A program made the translations under genes and the position numbers. A stretch of 64,000 bases of DNA, from contig JAJFHP010000057.1 in assembly GCA_021775555.1 (NCBI GenBank), positions 1 to 64,000 on the forward strand, in the 5' to 3' direction. The notes under the pieces are model-generated. The model saw nothing but the letters and a program-made list of their open reading frames with translations, did no database searches and was not told the origin of the DNA. Positions 1 to 9,462 of the stretch are shown piece by piece. Each line of letters begins with the position of its first letter. The first letter of the stretch is position 1. This stretch comes from Hyphomicrobiales bacterium (lineage in GTDB: Bacteria; Pseudomonadota; Alphaproteobacteria; Rhizobiales; Methyloligellaceae).

Positions 1-1827
1 TGCTTCGTCGTTCCACCACCACACATTGGGAAAACCCACCGATTGGGCCGGGAATTTTTCCGGGTGACCGAAGCGGTCCCAATGTGCCACGCGGGCGTAG
101 GGCGCAAACCATTGCGGAACAACATAGTGGTTCCACAATAAAACGCGGTCGAGGGCATTGGTGGCCGCCACCAGCTCAGGCCTGTCCTTGGCGAATATGA
201 TCTTGTCGATCAGCTTATCGATGGCCGGGTTTTTGATGCCTATAAGATTGCGGCTGCCATTCTCGTCCGCCGAGGCTGAACCCCAGAAATTGCGCTGCTC
301 GTTGCCCGGTGACTGTGACTGGCCAAAATTCCCCACAATGATGCCGAAATCAAAAATATCCAGACGCCGGCGGTATTGCGGAACATCCACCACGCGCAAG
401 GACGTCTTGATGCCGAGACGTTCAAGATTACGCATATAGGGTTGGACAATGCGCTCGAATTGCGGTGAGACCAGAAGGAAATCCGCCTCCATCTGCTCTC
501 CCTTGGCATTCAGGAGTTTGCGGTCTTTCACATTCCAGCCCGCCGCCTTGAAAAGCTTGAGGGCTTCACGCAGATTATTGCGGATCGAGCCTGAGCCATC
601 TGACACCGGGTTCGTATAGGCCTTCGTGAAGACTTCTTCAGGCACCTGCCCCTTTACCTCGTTGAGTATTTCGAGCTCGGACCCCTTGGGCAATCCGGAG
701 GAGGCGAGTTCGGTGTTCTGGAAATAGCTCGTGATGCGCTTGTATTGCCCATAGAACAAGTTCTTGTTGGCCCATTCGAAATCAAATGCATAGCCGAAGG
801 CGCGGCGCACGCGCGGATCCTTGAACTTTTCGCGCCGTGTGTTGAACACGAAGGCCTGCATCGGCTGGCCGCGCTTAAGTTCAATGAGTTCGCGCTTGAT
901 CCATTTGTTCTTGACAGGTTTGAAGTCATATCCTGTGGCCCAGTTCTTGGAACTGGTTTCACGGAAATAGTCGAGGCGGTCGGATTTGAAGGCTTCAAAC
1001 GACACGGTAGCATCGCGGTAATACTCAAACCGGATTTCATCGAAATTATCCTGACCCGCTTTCACGGGCAGGTCTTTTGCCCAGTAATCCTTCACGCGTT
1101 CCATGGTGAGTGCGCGGCCTGCTTTCACTTCTTTTATTCGGTAAGGCCCGGAGCCGAGTGGTGGTGTGAGCGTGGTCTTTGAGAAGTCGCGCTGGTTTCC
1201 GTCCTCGTCCTTACCGGTCCAGTAATGCTCAGGGAGTATGGTCAACTCACCCACGATCATCGGCAGCTCCCGGTTTCCTTTAACGTCGAAAGTGAATGTG
1301 ACCTTGCGTTCGCCGGATTTCTGCGCCTTCACAACATTCTTGTAATATTTGCCGTAGAAGGGGTGCCCCTTGGTTTTGAGGGTATCGAGGCTGAATATCA
1401 CGTCCTCAACGCTGATCGGCTTTCCGTCATGCCAGCGCGCGCCTTCGCGCAGCTTGAATGTGGCGGAGCTGAAGTCTTCCGGGTAGGTCACATATTCCGC
1501 GATCAGACCGTAAGCGGTCGAGGGCTCTTCCAGCGAGCCGTCCATCAGGGAGTCATATATGAGACCGCTGCCCGACGCGGCAACGCCTTTGAGGACAAAC
1601 GGATTGAGGCTGTCAAAAGAGCCGATCGCCGACAGCCTGACCTTGCCGCCCTTGGGGGCTTTGGGATTCACATAGTCAAAATGCGTGAAACCGGCCGGGT
1701 ATTTGGGCGCCCCTATCAGGGAAAGCGCGTGATGACGCGCCGGGTCCGCCATTGCCGGTTGCAGCAGGGATGGAAAGACCAGGAGTGCAAGGGCAAGGGG
1801 AAGGAAGCGGATGATGCGCATGACCAT
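1..1827 (-). CDS. ABC transporter substrate-binding protein, family 5 (partial, C-terminus off window)
   Basis: Periplasmic peptide-type solute-binding protein of SBP family 5, most like the YejA (microcin C/oligopeptide) branch. The reading frame is open from a start at 1827 (alternative Met at 1821) to the window edge, 609 codons without a stop. It begins with a signal peptide (hydrophobic FLPLALALLVFPSLL, cleavage near AMA-DPA). Family-typical stretches follow, such as NPKAPKGGKVRLSAIGSFD, the block GARWHDGKPISVEDVIFSL and VRRAFGYAFDFEW. The length is close to the usual 600-640 residues, so only a short tail is missing. The permease genes expected beside it would lie left of the window. 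Family assignment is firm; the YejA subtype and the substrate are inferred from overall sequence style. Confidence 0.88.
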   Translation of the reverse strand, partial: MVMRIIRFLPLALALLVFPSLLQPAMADPARHHALSLIGAPKYPAGFTHFDYVNPKAPKGGKVRLSAIGSFDSLNPFVLKGVAASGSGLIYDSLMDGSLEEPSTAYGLIAEYVTYPEDFSSATFKLREGARWHDGKPISVEDVIFSLDTLKTKGHPFYGKYYKNVVKAQKSGERKVTFTFDVKGNRELPMIVGELTILPEHYWTGKDEDGNQRDFSKTTLTPPLGSGPYRIKEVKAGRALTMERVKDYWAKDLPVKAGQDNFDEIRFEYYRDATVSFEAFKSDRLDYFRETSSKNWATGYDFKPVKNKWIKRELIELKRGQPMQAFVFNTRREKFKDPRVRRAFGYAFDFEWANKNLFYGQYKRITSYFQNTELASSGLPKGSELEILNEVKGQVPEEVFTKAYTNPVSDGSGSIRNNLREALKLFKAAGWNVKDRKLLNAKGEQMEADFLLVSPQFERIVQPYMRNLERLGIKTSLRVVDVPQYRRRLDIFDFGIIVGNFGQSQSPGNEQRNFWGSASADENGSRNLIGIKNPAIDKLIDKIIFAKDRPELVAATNALDRVLLWNHYVVPQWFAPYARVAHWDRFGHPEKFPAQSVGFPNVWWWNDEA

Positions 1828-1959
1828 GGGGCGTGTCTCGGACAATTTACGACGAAAAGACTGTGCACGCTTTGGCGCACACGGAGCCTAGCATGGCGCG
1901 CAGGGGTAAATACGCCAAATTAAATCTTCGTTAGGCCGGCTGATTATCCCTCGAAGGCC

Positions 1960-1979
1960 ATGGCAGAGATTTCTGCCAT
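1960..1979. repeat. 8-bp perfect inverted repeat in the gap between the binding-protein gene and the cytochrome gene
   Basis: ATGGCAGA and TCTGCCAT flank a 4-base loop. It lies downstream of the cytochrome c gene and upstream of the binding-protein gene, both on the minus strand. It could be a weak terminator for the first or an operator for the second; there is no clear T-run, so the role is open. Confidence 0.4.
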
Positions 1980-2007
1980 TTAGGTCCTCATCCCTGTGAC
2001 AATTACT

Positions 2008-2658
2008 CTATTGCGGTTTGGGAGCTTCCGCTGCTGGCGCTGCCGGTTCGGGTGCCGCGGCCTCGGGGGCTTTCACCTCAGGTGATGTAGCTTCAGGTGC
2101 CGCCTTCTCCATCGCCTTGATTTCCGGCAGGGGCGGTTTGTCGTCTCCCTGCTGGCGCATATACAATACCAGGTCGGCGCGCTGCCCATCCTTCTTGATG
2201 CCGGCAAAGGACATTTTGGTGCCCTGTATAAACGCCTTCGGGCTGGCCAGGAACTGATTCAGGGCCTCGTAATCCCAGGTGCCGCCCTTGGCCTTGAGGG
2301 CGTTGGAATAGGCAAATCCATCGGACGCGCCGAGCTTGCTGCCAAGAACGCCATAGAGATTGGGACCAATCTTGTTTTTCCCGCCCTTGTCGAAGGTGTG
2401 GCAGGCCGAGCACTTCTTGGCGACGCCCATGCCTTTTTCGGCATTAGCATTGGCCAGGAGCGTTGCAAAGGGAACTTGAGGCGCCTCGGCCGTCTTGTCT
2501 GCCCCATGCGCCGGAGCGTCCGGGACTTCGACCATATAGCCCGGCTTTTCAGGCTTGTGGGCCTTGAACAGGATATTCGACATGGTCTTGGTGCCGAAAA
2601 TGACCAGCAAAGCCAGCAGCACCGCACCGGCGATCTTGTTAAGTTCAAATGCATCCAT
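2008..2658 (-). CDS. membrane-anchored class I cytochrome c
   Basis: A c-type cytochrome held in the cytoplasmic membrane by an uncleaved N-terminal helix (about residues 9-26, [13 protein letters not shown]). A periplasmic mono-heme domain follows: the heme motif CSACH (about residues 83-87), then a class I core with [11 protein letters not shown] and the distal Met loop GTKMSFAG. The tail is low complexity, rich in Ala, Pro and Glu. This layout matches the CycM/cytochrome c552 type that carries electrons between the bc1 complex and oxidases in alphaproteobacteria. It is divergent from kdsB with 148 bp between them, an order seen in Hyphomicrobiales. The exact redox partner is not visible. 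Confidence 0.9.
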   Translation of the reverse strand: MDAFELNKIAGAVLLALLVIFGTKTMSNILFKAHKPEKPGYMVEVPDAPAHGADKTAEAPQVPFATLLANANAEKGMGVAKKCSACHTFDKGGKNKIGPNLYGVLGSKLGASDGFAYSNALKAKGGTWDYEALNQFLASPKAFIQGTKMSFAGIKKDGQRADLVLYMRQQGDDKPPLPEIKAMEKAAPEATSPEVKAPEAAAPEPAAPAAEAPKPQ

Positions 2659-2806
2659 GAAAGGCAGTCCCCGGACTTTTCTTTAGAGTCGGTAACTCGT
2701 CGCGATTTCTGCGCTGAATATAGAGTCTTGAAGCGCTGTTGCAACTCGCACGCGAGAGAGATATTGCGTTATCACGATTCGCCGCATCGCCGAACGGAAG
2801 TCAACA

Positions 2807-3544
2807 ATGCCGCAAACACTGATAGTCATCCCCGCACGAATGCAGGCCAGCAGGCTGCCGGGCAAGCCACTTGCCGATATTTGCGGCACGCCGATGATTG
2901 TTCATGTGCTGCACAGGGCGCTGGAATCCAAGGCAGGGCGTGTAGTTGTGGCAACTGACGCGCATGAAATCCGAGATGTGGTCGAGCAGGCGGGCGGTGA
3001 GGTGGTGATGACCCGCGCCGACCATGAGAGTGGGACGGACCGCATTCATGAAGCTGTAGAAGCCGTCGACAACCAGGGTGTATGCGACATTTTGCTCAAC
3101 CTGCAGGGAGATCTACCGACCCTTGACCCGGCCCTGATAACCGCCTGCATCGCACCGCTGGAGGAAGCAGAAGTGGATATCGCGACCCTGGCGGCTGAAA
3201 TTACCGATACCGAAGAGCGAGACGACCCGCATGTGGTGAAGGTTGTCGGATCGGGGCCCGAGGATGGTGATGTCATGCGTGCGCTCTATTTTACACGCGC
3301 CACGGCACCCTATGGCGATGGTCCTCTCTATCACCATATAGGCCTGTATGCATTCAGGCGTGCCGCTCTCAACCGGTTCGTGGGCCTGGCGCGCTCCGGG
3401 CTTGAAAAGCGCGAAAAGCTTGAGCAATTGCGTGCGCTCGAAGCGGGCATGCGCATTGATGTGGCCCTCGTTGACACGGTGCCGGTCGGCGTCGATACTC
3501 CCGCCGATCTTGAGAGGGCACGTATGCTGCTCGGTACTGCGTGA
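2807..3544 (+). CDS. kdsB: 3-deoxy-manno-octulosonate cytidylyltransferase
   Basis: CMP-KDO synthetase, which activates KDO with CTP for the lipid A inner core in the cytoplasm. The 245-residue length is normal for the family. The N-terminus [17 protein letters not shown] carries the nucleotide-binding signature, and later blocks include [11 protein letters not shown], the NLQGDLP metal-site region and [10 protein letters not shown]. The product shows the cell makes KDO-containing lipopolysaccharide. It is followed 64 bp downstream by pheA on the same strand, a pairing common in alphaproteobacteria. Confidence 0.95.
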   Translation: MPQTLIVIPARMQASRLPGKPLADICGTPMIVHVLHRALESKAGRVVVATDAHEIRDVVEQAGGEVVMTRADHESGTDRIHEAVEAVDNQGVCDILLNLQGDLPTLDPALITACIAPLEEAEVDIATLAAEITDTEERDDPHVVKVVGSGPEDGDVMRALYFTRATAPYGDGPLYHHIGLYAFRRAALNRFVGLARSGLEKREKLEQLRALEAGMRIDVALVDTVPVGVDTPADLERARMLLGTA

Positions 3545-3608
3545 CGGGATTAGCCGCACATTCAAGCGTTTTAATCTTTCCAGTATGTGAATGAACGGGC
3601 GATGAGCC

Positions 3609-4487
3609 ATGGCCGATGAAAGTGAAAATAGAATAGCTTTCCAGGGAGAGCTTGGTGCGCATAGTCACGCGGCCTGTCTGCATGCCTATCCTGACATGGA
3701 GCCTGTGCCCTGCCCGACCTTCGAGGATGCGCTGGGAGCAGTGAGTGCAGGCAATGCCAAATACGCCATGATCCCGATTGAGAATTCGGTTGCAGGGCGC
3801 GTTGCTGATATTCACCATCTGCTGCCCGATTCCGGTCTCTATATTGTCGGTGAAAGCTTCGAGAGGGTACGCCACCAGCTGATGGGCCTGCCGGGAGTAA
3901 AATTGCAGGATTTGAAATCGGTCCTCAGCCATACCCATGCACTTGGTCAATGCCGCGATATAATTCGCAACATGGGGGTGAAGGCGGTGCGTGAAGCCGA
4001 TACCGCAGGTTCAGCCCGCATCGTGAAGGAAGCTGGCGACCCGTCTCAAGGGGCAATCGCCTCTGAACTGGCTGCGGAGATTTACGGGCTCGAAATACTC
4101 AAGCGCGATATCGAGGATGCGTCCCACAACACAACGCGCTTCGTGGTGCTTTCAGCTGAACCTGACGACGCGGAGGCTGACGAGGGACCTGTCATCACTA
4201 CTTTCATCTTCCGCGTCCGCAACGTTCCGGCCGCTCTGTACAAGGCAATGGGCGGTTTTGCGACCAACGGCGTCAACATGACGAAGCTGGAATCCTACCA
4301 GCTTGAAGGTTCATTCAACGCCACCATGTTCCACGCCGATATCGAGGGACACCCCACGACACGCAATGCACGCCTTGCGCTGGAAGAACTTTCCTTCTTC
4401 TCCTCCGAGGTCAAGATACTCGGAACATATCCTGCAAGCCCGTATCGCAAGCAGCTTGAAGATGCAAACGCATTGCCGGGCGGGTAG
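3609..4487 (+). CDS. pheA: prephenate dehydratase
   Basis: Converts prephenate to phenylpyruvate in phenylalanine synthesis. It is the monofunctional type (292 residues), without a chorismate mutase domain. The catalytic domain starts at IAFQGELGAHSH and includes IPIENSVAGRV and HNTTRFVVL, with the Thr-Arg-Phe catalytic motif. A C-terminal ACT domain (about residues 195-280) contains LYKAMGGFATNGVNMTKLES, the ESxx phenylalanine-binding region, so feedback inhibition by Phe is expected. Same strand as kdsB. Confidence 0.95.
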   Translation: MADESENRIAFQGELGAHSHAACLHAYPDMEPVPCPTFEDALGAVSAGNAKYAMIPIENSVAGRVADIHHLLPDSGLYIVGESFERVRHQLMGLPGVKLQDLKSVLSHTHALGQCRDIIRNMGVKAVREADTAGSARIVKEAGDPSQGAIASELAAEIYGLEILKRDIEDASHNTTRFVVLSAEPDDAEADEGPVITTFIFRVRNVPAALYKAMGGFATNGVNMTKLESYQLEGSFNATMFHADIEGHPTTRNARLALEELSFFSSEVKILGTYPASPYRKQLEDANALPGG

Positions 4488-4544
4488 GAATTTCTTTACT
4501 GATAAATACTACCATAGCGTGTAATATGAAATGGAAATACACGC

Positions 4545-4946
4545 ATGCCGAGTGAAATTCGCATCATAAGATTTTGCCTGAATGAAGTGACCGCCGCGGT
4601 AAAACTTCTCGCCCCGCGTCTCAAGTTACAGGTTCCGGATAGGGAAGTTCTGGGTGCGCACCCGGCACTCGATGGAACTGCGAATGTCCTGCTGCGATAT
4701 GGAGAGGCGGGATCAGGTATTGTGGTCAGCAACAGCCAACTGGCCGCCAGCCTCATCGCCTATTGTCACAGCATCAAACTCCCTCTTCCCCAGGAAGGGC
4801 AAAAATCGATACAGGTGTCGAAAGAGCATGTGGATCTGCGCATTAACACGCTTGATATTTATGGTCAGGCCGAAATTGCGCTAGCCTCGGCAGCTGACGC
4901 CACGGCCGCTCAAACGGAACCAGCAACTACCATTCAGGTAGATTGA
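4545..4946 (+). CDS. hypothetical protein, 133 aa
   Basis: I do not recognise this protein. It is soluble, without signal peptide or membrane segment. The body (residues 1-110) alternates short hydrophobic strands and charged turns, for example VTAAVKLLAPRLKL, and the tail is rich in Ala and Thr. It follows pheA by 57 bp, and its 3' end overlaps the 3' end of the convergent nudC gene by 13 bp. The ATG at 4545 lies in a reasonable context. Support is the length and the clean reading frame in a gap that would otherwise be empty; function unknown. Confidence 0.6.
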   Translation: MPSEIRIIRFCLNEVTAAVKLLAPRLKLQVPDREVLGAHPALDGTANVLLRYGEAGSGIVVSNSQLAASLIAYCHSIKLPLPQEGQKSIQVSKEHVDLRINTLDIYGQAEIALASAADATAAQTEPATTIQVD

Positions 4947-5896
4947 TCGGCAAAGCTCTTTATCAGCGCATATGCAATGGAATGCGGTCCTGGAACGGTG
5001 AAGCCTTCGGGGTGCTTCTCCTCCATCATCAATTTCACTTCATCGCGCGTAAACCAGCGCGCATCATGGAGTTCTTCTTCTTCCAGTGTCAGCTCCGTGG
5101 TCAGCGCCTCGGCCCAGCATCCCACCATCATAAGGTGTGGAAACGGCCAGGGCTGGCTCGCCATATAGGTAACTTCACCGATGGTGATGCCGGTTTCCTC
5201 CCGCATCTCGCGCCGCACACAGCCTTCAAAATCCTCACCCGGCTCAACGAAGCCTGCCAGGGTTGAGTAAAACTTGTGCGTGTAGCGCTTGTGATGCCCA
5301 AGCAGGCAGCGAGTCCCGTCGGTGATCAGCACGATGACGGCCGGGTCGGAGCGCGGATAGAATTCCTGCCCGCAGGACCGGCATTGGCGCCGCCATCCGG
5401 CATCGCGCACCCGCGTGTAGCCACCGCAACGTCCGCAGCACTTGCTCATCATATGCCAGGCGGCAAGTGCCCGCCCCATGCCCGCGAGCGACAATTCAGT
5501 GTCCGGGAGTTCGCCCTGCATGGCGAGTGATCGCAGATCGACCAGAGGTTTCAGCGCGTCCTTTCCACCCGGTGCAGTGCTGAGCTGCGCCTCGCTGAGC
5601 ACGGCTGCAAATATGGCGTGACCATCCGTGTTGCATCCCAGAAGGTAGGTCTCGTTCAGATTGACGCCGAGTAGTTCGATCTGATCAGCAGTGAGCCAGC
5701 GTAATTTCGTGTTGCTCCGGTCAGGGTCAGAGACCACCGCTAGCGAGAGGTCGGCGAATAGCAGAAACCGGCTGCTCTTGTCGGCCAGGCGTTCCTCCAT
5801 CCACACCTTGTCAGCGCGCTTCTCCGCCATGCGGTTGAGCGTTTGTTCTGGGCCGATATGGGGCTGGTGAAAATGCTGGCGGTCGGGAGTGTCCAT
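4934..5896 (-). CDS. nudC: NADH pyrophosphatase, NudC-type Nudix hydrolase
   Basis: Hydrolyses NAD(H) to NMN(H) and AMP; family members also remove NAD caps from RNA. All three parts are present in 320 residues. There is an N-terminal NUDIX-like domain, then a four-cysteine zinc ribbon (CCGRCGG then CRSCGQEFYPR). The Nudix domain has the box GFVEPGEDFEGCVRREMREE followed by TG, and the NudC-specific motif SQPWPFPHLMM. Stop codon overlaps the end of the convergent 4545-4946 gene. The gene is divergent from the SRP RNA. Confidence 0.93.
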   Translation of the reverse strand: MDTPDRQHFHQPHIGPEQTLNRMAEKRADKVWMEERLADKSSRFLLFADLSLAVVSDPDRSNTKLRWLTADQIELLGVNLNETYLLGCNTDGHAIFAAVLSEAQLSTAPGGKDALKPLVDLRSLAMQGELPDTELSLAGMGRALAAWHMMSKCCGRCGGYTRVRDAGWRRQCRSCGQEFYPRSDPAVIVLITDGTRCLLGHHKRYTHKFYSTLAGFVEPGEDFEGCVRREMREETGITIGEVTYMASQPWPFPHLMMVGCWAEALTTELTLEEEELHDARWFTRDEVKLMMEEKHPEGFTVPGPHSIAYALIKSFADQST

Positions 5897-5956
5897 ATGC
5901 GCAAATATGTATTCAACACGGCTGCGGTTACAAGCGGCTATTGTGGCGAATGACCC

Positions 5957-5987
5957 TTGCGTTTAGGGGGCCAGACTCTGATATAAC
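5957..5987 (+). promoter_or_regulatory. candidate promoter of the SRP RNA gene
   Basis: A -35-like TTGCGT (5957-5962) and a -10-like TATAAC (5982-5987) with a 19-bp spacer end 4-6 bases before the predicted 5' end of the SRP RNA. Position is the main support; the spacer is longer than the ideal 17 bp. Confidence 0.4.
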
Positions 5988-5991
5988 GGGG

Positions 5992-6092
5992 TCGGGAGGT
6001 TGGCTGCAGACGTGTCTCTCGCCAACCGGGTCAGATCCGGAAGGAAGCAGCCCTAACGAGCTTGGCGCGGGTTGCACGTCCAGCCTCCCACC
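5992..6092 (+). ncRNA. ffs: signal recognition particle RNA, small bacterial (4.5S) type
   Basis: RNA scaffold of the SRP, which binds Ffh and targets membrane proteins co-translationally. The conserved apical domain is visible: GGTCAGATCCGGAAGGAAGC (6029-6048) followed by AGCCCTAACGA, which holds the asymmetric loop and the GGAA tetraloop. The ends pair (GGGAGG at 5994-5999 with CCTCCC at 6084-6089), giving one long hairpin of about 100 nt. It sits 58 bp before dnaX, an arrangement known in alphaproteobacteria. The ends are estimated to within a few bases from the pairing. Confidence 0.92.
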
Positions 6093-6150
6093 TAAAAATT
6101 CAGGCGCGGTGCGTAGCGTTACTCCCCGCCGTCCCCGCAGACGTGATGTG

Positions 6151-7899
6151 ATGGCCAAGCCGAAAAAAACCTCATCAGGCGAGACGTCCAAAGACAGCGC
6201 TGACAAAAGCGGTGCCTACGCCGTTCTGGCGCGCAAATACCGTCCCTCGACTTTTGATGACCTGATTGGTCAGGATGCCATGGTGCGCACGCTCACCAAT
6301 GCGTTTGCGTCGGGTCGCATCGCCCAAGCCTATATGCTCACCGGTGTACGCGGGGTCGGCAAGACGACCACGGCCCGCATCCTGGCACGTGCCCTGAACT
6401 ACGAGGCCGAGGGCGTAGATGGCCCGACCATCGAAATGAAGAAACAAGGCGAGCATTGCGCCGCGATCATGGAATCGCGCCATGTGGACGTGCTGGAAAT
6501 GGACGCCGCCTCCCATACCGGTATCGACGATATTCGCGAGATCATCGAGAGCGTACGCTACAAGCCGATTTCGGCGCGCATGAAAGTGTACATCATCGAC
6601 GAGGTACACATGCTCTCCAAGGCAGCCTTCAACGGGCTGTTGAAGACGCTGGAAGAGCCACCCGATCATGTGCGCTTTATCTTTGCCACTACCGAAATAC
6701 GCAAAGTCCCGGTGACAGTATTGTCGCGTTGTCAGCGTTTTGATTTGCGCCGGGTGGATGTGTCTGAGTTGCGCGACCATTTTGCTAAAATCGCCAAGCT
6801 TGAAAATGCTGTAGTGGACGATGATGCACTGACGCTCATCGCCCGGGCGGCAGAAGGCTCTGTGCGCGACGGGCTGTCTATTCTTGACCAGGCCATAGCC
6901 CATGGCACTGATGCGGTATCGGGGGCTGACGTGCGCGCGATGCTGGGCCTGGCTGACCGTGCCCGGGTGTTTGAGCTGCTGGAGACCATCTTTAATGGCG
7001 ATGCCAAGGGTGCTCTGGAAGGCTTGCGAGCACTCTATCTTGATGGTGCTGAGCCAGTGCAGATTTTAAGCGATCTGGCGGAAAGTGTTCACGTGGTGAC
7101 GCGCATCGCCGCAGCGGGTAAGGACGCCGCAGATCCGACCTTGAGCGAAGCTGAGAACAGCCTGGCCGAAGTCCTGGCGGAACGCCTCGATATGGGTGCA
7201 ATGGCGCGGGCCTGGCAGGTTCTGCTCAAGGGCCTCGAGGAAGCAAACTCCGCGCCACGCCCGATTGCGGCTGCCGAGATGGTACTGGTGCGCCTCGCCT
7301 ATATGGCGGAGCTGCCTTCACCAAAGAAGCTGGCTCGGATTTTGGCAAATGATGAAGAGTCGCAGCAGGAGAAGCCTGTGAGCAAAAACCAGGAGGCCCC
7401 GGCGTCTTCGCCCGCAGCCCGCTCAACCAGCTCTGCTCAAGCCGCACCCTTCGAAGAGCCTGCATCCGCGCCCGAAGCGGCATTGGAGACCCGGACGCAA
7501 TTACACAGTTTTGCTGATGTGATCGCGCTGGTGGATGAAAAACGCGAGCGCAAACTTGGACACGCGCTGGAGAATACCGTCCGTCTTATTCGCTTTGCGC
7601 CGCGCCATATCGAGATCAGCCTGCTTGAAGGTGCGCCGCGCACATTGCCAAACGAGCTGGGTACAAAATTGAAAGATTGGACAGGTGAACAGTGGATCGT
7701 TGCGGTCACCGATGGCGAAGGCGAGGAGACGATTGCCGAGAAACGCCGCGAGCGTGAGCGCAAAGAAGCTGCACGCAAGCAAGAAGAGATCGAGGCGTTG
7801 AAGCAGCACCCGTCTGTAAAGGCTGTCTTTGAGCATTTCCCCGATGCTGAGATCACCGATGTTCGGGACATAACGCCCAGCAAGACCAATGACGATTAA
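6151..7899 (+). CDS. dnaX: DNA polymerase III subunits gamma/tau
   Basis: Clamp-loader ATPase of the replicative polymerase. The start is set at the ATG at 6151 (MAKPKKTSSGET); the frame is open further left, but that DNA encodes the SRP RNA. AAA+ domain: YRPSTFDDLIGQ, Walker A GVRGVGKT, Walker B IIDEVHMLS, and sensor 1/arginine-finger region ATTEIRKVPVTVLSRCQRFD. The zinc-module segment after Walker A looks reduced: only one clear Cys in the stretch GEHCAAIMESRH. About 582 residues with a long Ala/Glu-rich linker and C-terminal tau-like domain. First gene of the conserved dnaX-ybaB-recR group. Confidence 0.95.
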   Translation: MAKPKKTSSGETSKDSADKSGAYAVLARKYRPSTFDDLIGQDAMVRTLTNAFASGRIAQAYMLTGVRGVGKTTTARILARALNYEAEGVDGPTIEMKKQGEHCAAIMESRHVDVLEMDAASHTGIDDIREIIESVRYKPISARMKVYIIDEVHMLSKAAFNGLLKTLEEPPDHVRFIFATTEIRKVPVTVLSRCQRFDLRRVDVSELRDHFAKIAKLENAVVDDDALTLIARAAEGSVRDGLSILDQAIAHGTDAVSGADVRAMLGLADRARVFELLETIFNGDAKGALEGLRALYLDGAEPVQILSDLAESVHVVTRIAAAGKDAADPTLSEAENSLAEVLAERLDMGAMARAWQVLLKGLEEANSAPRPIAAAEMVLVRLAYMAELPSPKKLARILANDEESQQEKPVSKNQEAPASSPAARSTSSAQAAPFEEPASAPEAALETRTQLHSFADVIALVDEKRERKLGHALENTVRLIRFAPRHIEISLLEGAPRTLPNELGTKLKDWTGEQWIVAVTDGEGEETIAEKRRERERKEAARKQEEIEALKQHPSVKAVFEHFPDAEITDVRDITPSKTNDD

Positions 7900-7935
7900 G
7901 GCGCTTTACGCAAGCCAGAAGGGACAAACCACCCC

Positions 7936-8256
7936 ATGAAAAACTTTTCCAACATGATGAAGCAGGCGCAGGAGATGCAGGGGCGCATCCAGGAGATGCA
8001 GGGCGAGCTCGATACACTCGAGGTCAAGGGTTCTTCCGGAGCCGGGCTTGTTACGGTTACACTCAATGGCAAGGGTGACATGACGGGTCTCAAAATTGAT
8101 GCTTCGATGGTCAAGCCAGACGAGGCGGAAATTCTCGAAGATCTGATTGTTGCCGCCCATAATGACGCCAAGACAAAAATGGAAGCCATGCTTCAGGACA
8201 AGATGAAAGACCTGACTGGCGGTCTGCCAATCCCGCCCGGCATGAAATTGTTCTAG
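7936..8256 (+). CDS. ybaB: nucleoid-associated protein, YbaB/EbfC family
   Basis: Small DNA-binding protein (106 residues) that forms dimers shaped like tweezers. The N-terminal helix is rich in Met and Gln ([19 protein letters not shown]). The conserved core [19 protein letters not shown] and a C-terminal PGMKLF follow. It lies 36 bp after dnaX and 23 bp before recR on the same strand, the usual order, so cotranscription is likely. Confidence 0.94.
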   Translation: MKNFSNMMKQAQEMQGRIQEMQGELDTLEVKGSSGAGLVTVTLNGKGDMTGLKIDASMVKPDEAEILEDLIVAAHNDAKTKMEAMLQDKMKDLTGGLPIPPGMKLF

Positions 8257-8279
8257 ATGCCAGGGATGCAATCTTTCCC

Positions 8280-8885
8280 ATGAGCCGCAATGTCGCCGGC
8301 CCGGAAATTGAACAACTGATCCAGCTGCTGGCGCGGCTGCCGGGGCTGGGGCCGCGCTCGGCGCGCCGGGCCGCGCTCCATCTCATCAAGAAAAAAGATC
8401 AGCTGATGACGCCGCTTGCCGCCGCCATGACGCGGGCGCGCGACATGATTATCGTGTGCGAAACCTGCGCTAGTGTGGATACGACGAGTCCGTGCGCCAT
8501 CTGCTCCGACCCACGTCGTGATCCGTCCGTGATTTGCGTGGTCGAGGAGGTAGGCGATCTGTGGGCGCTAGAGCGCGCCGCTGTGATAAAGGGCCGCTAC
8601 CATGTGCTCGGTGGCACCTTGTCGCCACTCGATGGCGTCGGGCCCGAGGAGTTGAATATCGACAAGTTGGTCGAGCGCGCGAAATCCGACGAAGTGACGG
8701 AAATCATTCTCGCGCTCAATGCCACCGTCGAGGGGCAGTCAACCGCGCACTATCTCATGGACCGTCTGGAAGAGTGCGACGCAACCATATCGCAACTGGC
8801 GCACGGCGTGCCTGTTGGCGGCGAACTCGACTATCTCGATGAGGGAACGCTCGCCGCCGCCATCAAGGCACGGAAGATACTTTGA
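8280..8885 (+). CDS. recR: recombination mediator protein RecR
   Basis: Works with RecF/RecO to load RecA at gaps. All RecR parts are visible in 201 residues: N-terminal helix-hairpin-helix ([20 protein letters not shown]), a C4 zinc finger ([19 protein letters not shown]), and a Toprim domain ([14 protein letters not shown], then [16 protein letters not shown]). The C-terminal Walker-like segment includes [19 protein letters not shown]. Last gene of dnaX-ybaB-recR. Confidence 0.96.
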   Translation: MSRNVAGPEIEQLIQLLARLPGLGPRSARRAALHLIKKKDQLMTPLAAAMTRARDMIIVCETCASVDTTSPCAICSDPRRDPSVICVVEEVGDLWALERAAVIKGRYHVLGGTLSPLDGVGPEELNIDKLVERAKSDEVTEIILALNATVEGQSTAHYLMDRLEECDATISQLAHGVPVGGELDYLDEGTLAAAIKARKIL

Positions 8886-8897
8886 AGCTTTATTGCT

Positions 8898-9281
8898 TTA
8901 AGCAGCCTCGCGGTGGGATTTACCACTTTCGAGTTGGCGCTCTTCTTCTTCTACCTCTTCCTCAAACTCTTCCTGCTCAATCATAGTGTCGCGCAGAATG
9001 CCATCCAGAAAATGCGCATAGTCATGCTGCATTCTGGTGAAGTAGGTGTTTTGCGCCTCGGTCAGATCTTCCGTCGTCTTGCAACTGCTGTAGTCGTCCG
9101 GCCAGTCGAGCCAGGCACGCGCACGATGCCCACACAACTCCAGGAACTCCGAATTCAATTTCATTCCCATCTCGACAAAAGGTCTGACAGCCTCCGGGAT
9201 ACCTTCCAGTTGCGGAGCGGGAAGGGGGAGCGGCATGCTCGGGCCAACACCTGTTACGCCAATCTGTTTGCTCTGTTTCAT
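8898..9281 (-). CDS. hypothetical protein, possibly phasin-like
   Basis: A 127-residue protein without signal peptide. The start is Pro-rich (MPLPLPAPQ), the centre is helical and amphipathic (LNSEFLELCGHRARAWLDW, then DLTEAQNTYFTRMQHDYAHF), and the end is very acidic (EEFEEEVEEEERQLESG). The Q-N-x-Y/F helix pattern recalls phasins, which coat polyhydroxyalkanoate granules, but I see no decisive motif. It ends 13 bp from the end of recR, convergent. Start ATG is at 9281. Real gene likely; function tentative. Confidence 0.6.
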   Translation of the reverse strand: MKQSKQIGVTGVGPSMPLPLPAPQLEGIPEAVRPFVEMGMKLNSEFLELCGHRARAWLDWPDDYSSCKTTEDLTEAQNTYFTRMQHDYAHFLDGILRDTMIEQEEFEEEVEEEERQLESGKSHREAA

Positions 9282-9462
9282 GGGGGATACTCCCTTTCGC
9301 TCATTTCGTGCTAATTATATAAGGAGTTTTCTCTCATAGATCGAAGTGGTGAAGAGTCGCACACGCGGCTGCTAATCGTGAAAGCATGCAACGCTATTGC
9401 CGCGTGGATATCGGACTGAGTATGACAGCTACAGTTTCTTGAACCTGTGCAAGGGGGCCTAA

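Noticed and set aside
745-1923. Two plus-strand frames of 145 and 232 codons opposite the binding-protein gene
   Set aside because: They are antisense shadows of a continuous minus-strand SBP family 5 gene with clear family motifs.
5941-6150. Upstream extension of dnaX
   Set aside because: This DNA encodes the SRP RNA; the DnaX family start is at 6151.
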